A DNA stretch of 9,547 nt from Dehalococcoidia bacterium (GTDB lineage: Bacteria; Chloroflexota; Dehalococcoidia; Dehalococcoidales; Fen-1064), in assembly GCA_003153075.1 (NCBI GenBank), contig PMBW01000323.1:4002-13548 (forward strand), read 5' to 3'. The stretch's first letter is position 1. The number at the start of each line of letters is the position of its first letter. Below are positions 7,303 to 9,547 of this stretch, one piece after another. The notes beneath the pieces were generated by a model. The model made no database searches. It had not been told where the DNA came from and saw only the letters and a program-made list of their open reading frames with translations. A program made the translations under genes and the position numbers.

Positions 7303-8424
7303 TCATGACACTTTGCCAGTCAGCAATTTTTGCAGTGACGCAGCAAACTGCTCCCGCTGCCAGCGGCGGATACCGGGGGAATTAAGTTCCATATCAAACG
7401 ATGCGGGCTCACGGGCAAGCCGCTGAATACTGACTGTAGGCCAAAGCAGCGAAGGGTCAAGATTCAGTTCTTTAGCAAGCTCCGCGCGCCACACTTTAAG
7501 GCGGCTCAGGCGTTTTATCTGTTCAGGGCTGCTGGGCTCATACATCGGCGGCGGTGGTGCCTGTACCGGCGGCGCGGATAACCCATCATGCAGCGCCTGC
7601 TGGATACCCCGCCGGTAACGCTGCAGCCCGGGCCCCATACCGTCGGTTGTGGGAGCGGCAGCCAATGAAACCAGGGCAATATCAGGCATGATAAAGAACG
7701 GCGGCCGGTGCTGCCGGCGGGCTTCTTCATCACGGAATAGAAAAAGGCTGCGCAGTATCGCCAGGCCGCGTCCATCCAGATCATCAGCCCCTTTTACAGA
7801 AAGGAAGGCGCGTTCCAAATCCGGCGGCGTATAGCGGACTTCTTCAAGCCGGGTGAATTCTTCGGCGGCCCAGGTTGTCCGGCCTAAAGCCTGCAGTTTT
7901 TTATCTAATATTTCCTGCAATGACAGCAGGTGACAGACATCGCTGGCAGCGTAGTCGATCGCTTCAATGGACAGCGGGCGTCGCCCCCAATCAGCAGTCT
8001 GCAACCGATGGCTCTTGACAATATTTATGCCTAATAAGTCTCTGAGTAAGGCGGCCAAACCGACCTCAGTAAGGCCGGCAAATCTCGCGGCAATGTGGGT
8101 ATCGTACAGGTTTTGGACACGAAAGCCGTAATGCCGGTCAAGGCAGCGAATATCATAATCCGCGCCGTGGATAACCTTCATGATAGAACTATCTGCCAGA
8201 ATAGTTCCGAGGGGAGCCACATCCTTATGGACTATAGTATCAATGACATAGGCACGGTTACGGGTAGCAATCTGAATCAGGCACAGTTGTTCCGGGTAAT
8301 AATGAGAACTATTCGATTCCGTATCCAGAGCAATCGTCGCCGAGCCGTCCATCCCCCGGATAGCGGCGCTCAGTTGCGCAGATTGTGTAACCATTTCGAT
8401 GGGCAGCGGCAGCGAGGCAGTCAA
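7303..8424 (-). CDS. rnd: Ribonuclease D (DEDDy 3'-5' exoribonuclease with HRDC domains)
   Basis: This 373-residue protein trims 3' ends of tRNA precursors and other stable RNAs in the cytoplasm. The exonuclease domain (about 11-190) shows the DEDDy set: D34 and E36 in ALDTES, D91 in HGADYD, and Y158 with D162 in YAASD. A canonical HRDC domain follows (about 203-282, including FLSVKGADDLD). A Pro-rich linker (285-299) comes next, then a more diverged second HRDC-like domain (about 300-370). Length matches Escherichia coli RNase D (about 375). The start is TTG: AAGGA lies six bases upstream of it, whereas the ATG ten codons later has no ribosome binding site. The gene converges on the exported-protein gene with no gap, so each transcript probably runs antisense into its neighbour. 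Confidence 0.93.
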   Translation of the reverse strand: MTASLPLPIEMVTQSAQLSAAIRGMDGSATIALDTESNSSHYYPEQLCLIQIATRNRAYVIDTIVHKDVAPLGTILADSSIMKVIHGADYDIRCLDRHYGFRVQNLYDTHIAARFAGLTEVGLAALLRDLLGINIVKSHRLQTADWGRRPLSIEAIDYAASDVCHLLSLQEILDKKLQALGRTTWAAEEFTRLEEVRYTPPDLERAFLSVKGADDLDGRGLAILRSLFLFRDEEARRQHRPPFFIMPDIALVSLAAAPTTDGMGPGLQRYRRGIQQALHDGLSAPPVQAPPPPMYEPSSPEQIKRLSRLKVWRAELAKELNLDPSLLWPTVSIQRLAREPASFDMELNSPGIRRWQREQFAASLQKLLTGKVS

Positions 8425-8431
8425 GTATTGT

Positions 8432-8436
8432 CCTTA
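8432..8436 (-). promoter_or_regulatory. Ribosome binding site that selects the TTG start of rnd
   Basis: The minus strand reads TTAAGGA here, with the AAGGA core six bases before TTG at 8424. The first in-frame ATG (8394) is preceded by a GC-rich stretch with no such site. Confidence 0.65.
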
Positions 8437-8504
8437 AATCTCACTATCATATCCGCCATCCGTATTGCCTGATGATGAAATGATAGATTAGCAGTCAAAT
8501 TAAT

Positions 8505-8532
8505 ATTATACTAATCGCTGATAAACTCACAA
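8505..8532 (-). promoter_or_regulatory. Probable promoter of rnd
   Basis: On the minus strand TTGTGA (8527-8532) precedes a perfect TATAAT (8505-8510) by 16 bases. Transcription would start near 8498, leaving a leader of about 74 bases before the TTG start. Confidence 0.6.
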
Positions 8533-8648
8533 GAAAGAGTCCAAACCGGTAAAGTCCTTATTGCCTTTCAAGATTAAGTCAATGAAGCAATTAATAAAAT
8601 GGTTTTGCACTTTAACAGGGATAGGCACCTACCTGGCGAAACGATAAA

Positions 8649-8679
8649 TTATTCTCTCTTTATCAAGTTGAGAGAATAA
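8649..8679 (-). terminator. Hairpin after the universal stress protein gene, possible terminator
   Basis: A perfect 10-bp stem (8649-8658 with 8670-8679) closes an 11-base loop, about 60 bases downstream of the stress-protein stop. On the minus strand it is followed only by TTTATCG, a poor U-tract, so termination would be weak. It could instead be an mRNA 3'-end stabiliser or a protein-binding site. Confidence 0.4.
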
Positions 8680-8739
8680 CATCTTTGTGCCCTGAATTCT
8701 CCTAATCCCGGCCTCTTCAGAGCATGAGGAAAGCCGTTT

Positions 8740-9195
8740 TTATTTCATCGGGCGTATTATGGCCAAAGGGACACGCGCCAGTTTGATCAGCTTCGCCGTG
8801 ATGCTGCCGTGTGTTATTTTTCTCAAACCGGTGCGTCCGTGTGTCGAAATTACCATCAAATCAATTTTATTGTCGTTAGCGTAAAAAATGATCTCCTGTA
8901 CGGTCTTCCCGCAGATTACATCCTTGGTTACTTTGATACCCTTTTCTTCCAACGCTTTGGCAGCAGAACTCAAGTACATAGCGGCATGATCTTCTCTGGT
9001 ACATACCCCCTGCGGCACTAACCTGACAGTATCAGGCTGCCCGGCATCTTCAAACGGCCAGTAGCCCTGGATGCTGTTAGTGACACTGATCATAAATACT
9101 TCCGCGCCCAGCTTTAGCGCGAATTCTTCAACATAAGGGAGAACAACTTCGGCCAGCTTCGAGCCATCCAGCGGGACTAAAATCCTTTTTATCAT
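8740..9195 (-). CDS. Universal stress protein (UspA family, ATP-binding type)
   Basis: This is a single-domain cytoplasmic Usp of 151 residues, the usual family length. Such proteins bind nucleotide and are linked to survival under starvation, redox or energy stress. It opens with MIKRILVPLDGS, where Asp10 is the conserved first-strand residue. It ends with the nucleotide loop STHGRTGLRKITHGS (117-131), matching the G-2x-G-9x-G(S/T) motif except that Ser117 replaces the first Gly, as is common. It is therefore likely to bind ATP. The start is set by AGGAGG five bases before this ATG. An in-frame ATG 15 codons upstream (9240) would add residues outside the fold and is less likely. It lies 85 bases downstream of the flavin reductase gene on the same strand and may share its transcript. 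Its trigger and partner are unknown. Confidence 0.92.
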   Translation of the reverse strand: MIKRILVPLDGSKLAEVVLPYVEEFALKLGAEVFMISVTNSIQGYWPFEDAGQPDTVRLVPQGVCTREDHAAMYLSSAAKALEEKGIKVTKDVICGKTVQEIIFYANDNKIDLMVISTHGRTGLRKITHGSITAKLIKLARVPLAIIRPMK

Positions 9196-9200
9196 CTGTT

Positions 9201-9206
9201 CCTCCT
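9201..9206 (-). promoter_or_regulatory. Ribosome binding site that selects the stress-protein start
   Basis: AGGAGG on the minus strand lies five bases before ATG at 9195. It favours this start over the upstream in-frame ATG at 9240. Confidence 0.8.
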
Positions 9207-9211
9207 GTTCC

Positions 9212-9229
9212 ACCGATATATTTTTCGGT
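9212..9229. repeat. Short inverted repeat upstream of the stress-protein gene
   Basis: ACCGA (9212-9216) and TCGGT (9225-9229) flank an 8-base AT-rich centre, just upstream of the stress-protein ribosome binding site. It could be an operator or a weak mRNA hairpin. A TTGACA on the minus strand (9243-9248) lies further upstream but has no -10 at a standard distance. Confidence 0.3.
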
Positions 9230-9280
9230 TTAATGCGCACTTTATGTCAACCACTAGAAGAAAAACGCAATCAATCAAAT

Positions 9281-9547
9281 TCAGGGTTCCGGCCTTTTCA
9301 TGACAAAAGTATCCGTCGTACGACAATAGAGGTCCGGCGGCTCTGCGCCCAGTCGCCCGACGATCTTTAAACGCTCCGAATCAATCACACCGCCGGGGCA
9401 ATACTCATCATTTAAATGCACAGATACCACTTCCCCGATGATAAAGCTATTGACCATCGGTACGCTGCCGAACCGTAATATCTGCAAAACCCGGCACTCC
9501 AGGCTGAGGGGTGACTCCCCCACTCTCGGCGGCACGACCATTTGGGA
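9281..9547 (-). CDS. Flavin reductase-like protein, C-terminal part (cut by window end)
   Basis: Only the last 88 or so residues are present; the reading frame stays open to the window edge, so the true start is outside. The fragment matches the C-terminal half of the FMN-binding split-barrel flavin reductase family (the group that includes the reductase partner of nitrilotriacetate monooxygenase). Key stretches are SPLSLECRVLQI, FIIGEVVSVHLND, and the closing RLGAEPPDLYCRTTDTF followed by a Pro-containing tail. In that family LECR and IGEVV.VH lie near the FMN and dimer interface. Such proteins reduce FMN with NAD(P)H or simply bind flavin, and partners vary. The Met at 9541 is internal, since the frame continues upstream of it. 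The stress-protein gene follows 85 bases downstream on the same strand. Confidence 0.82.
   Translation of the reverse strand, partial: SQMVVPPRVGESPLSLECRVLQILRFGSVPMVNSFIIGEVVSVHLNDEYCPGGVIDSERLKIVGRLGAEPPDLYCRTTDTFVMKRPEP

Larger units (their letters stand above)
8425..8739. other. Intergenic region between the stress-protein gene and rnd
   Basis: These 315 bases hold no credible gene. The right half, next to the end of the stress-protein gene, contains the hairpin at 8649-8679. The left half contains the rnd promoter and ribosome binding site. Nothing else stands out. Confidence 0.6.

Noticed and set aside
7348..7362. GC-rich inverted repeat near the end of rnd as a terminator for the plus-strand operon
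   Set aside because: The stem is very short with almost no loop and has no T run after it.
9196..9240. N-terminal extension of the universal stress protein from the ATG at 9240
   Set aside because: The family begins at MIKRILVPLDGS, and the AGGAGG site is placed for the ATG at 9195.
9243..9248. TTGACA on the minus strand upstream of the stress-protein gene
   Set aside because: No -10-like hexamer occurs 16-18 bases downstream; the nearest AT-rich stretch is about 24 bases away.

Overview
The window looks like bacterial chromosome. It probably comes from the Chloroflexota, perhaps an uncultured Dehalococcoidia lineage. This is inferred from gene style: lipoproteins with long Thr/Ser-rich linkers after the lipidated Cys, a family 5 solute-binding lipoprotein, a double-hotdog MaoC-like dehydratase and a flavin reductase of the NTA-monooxygenase-partner type. 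No rRNA or other phylogenetic marker is present, so the assignment is tentative. I see no mobile element, CRISPR array, tRNA or rRNA gene.

Layout. (1) 34-1206, minus: a 390-residue MaoC/FAS1-like double-hotdog dehydratase. (2) 1207-1747: a divergent control region with a TATAAT-type promoter for the dehydratase, inverted repeats, a near-consensus promoter pointing right and a leader of about 300 bases. (3) 1748-3622, plus: a family 5 (Dpp/Opp-type) substrate-binding lipoprotein, closed by a 17-bp perfect hairpin terminator. No permease or ATPase gene is next to it. (4) 3899-7302, plus: an apparent three-gene operon with gaps of 21 and 20 bases. It holds two tandem paralogous phosphoesterase (phospholipase C/AcpA-type) lipoproteins and a 224-residue exported protein of unknown function. 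(5) 7303-8424, minus: ribonuclease D, whose stop codon touches the stop of the exported protein with no base between (TGA|TCA). (6) 8425-8739: non-coding, with the probable rnd promoter and a 10-bp hairpin. (7) 8740-9195, minus: a universal stress protein. (8) 9281 to the window end, minus: the C-terminal part of a flavin reductase-like protein.

How the genes may work together. The middle of the window is an envelope block: three predicted lipoproteins and one secreted protein. The two phosphoesterases would hydrolyse phosphate esters or phospholipid head groups outside the membrane, and the binding protein would capture a small organic solute. A functional link between the two transcription units is only inferred from adjacency and shared localisation. 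The flanking genes are ordinary metabolic, RNA-processing and stress genes. The least explained parts are the gapless phosphoesterase duplication with diverged active-site-region residues, the exported partner protein, and the structured divergent control region.
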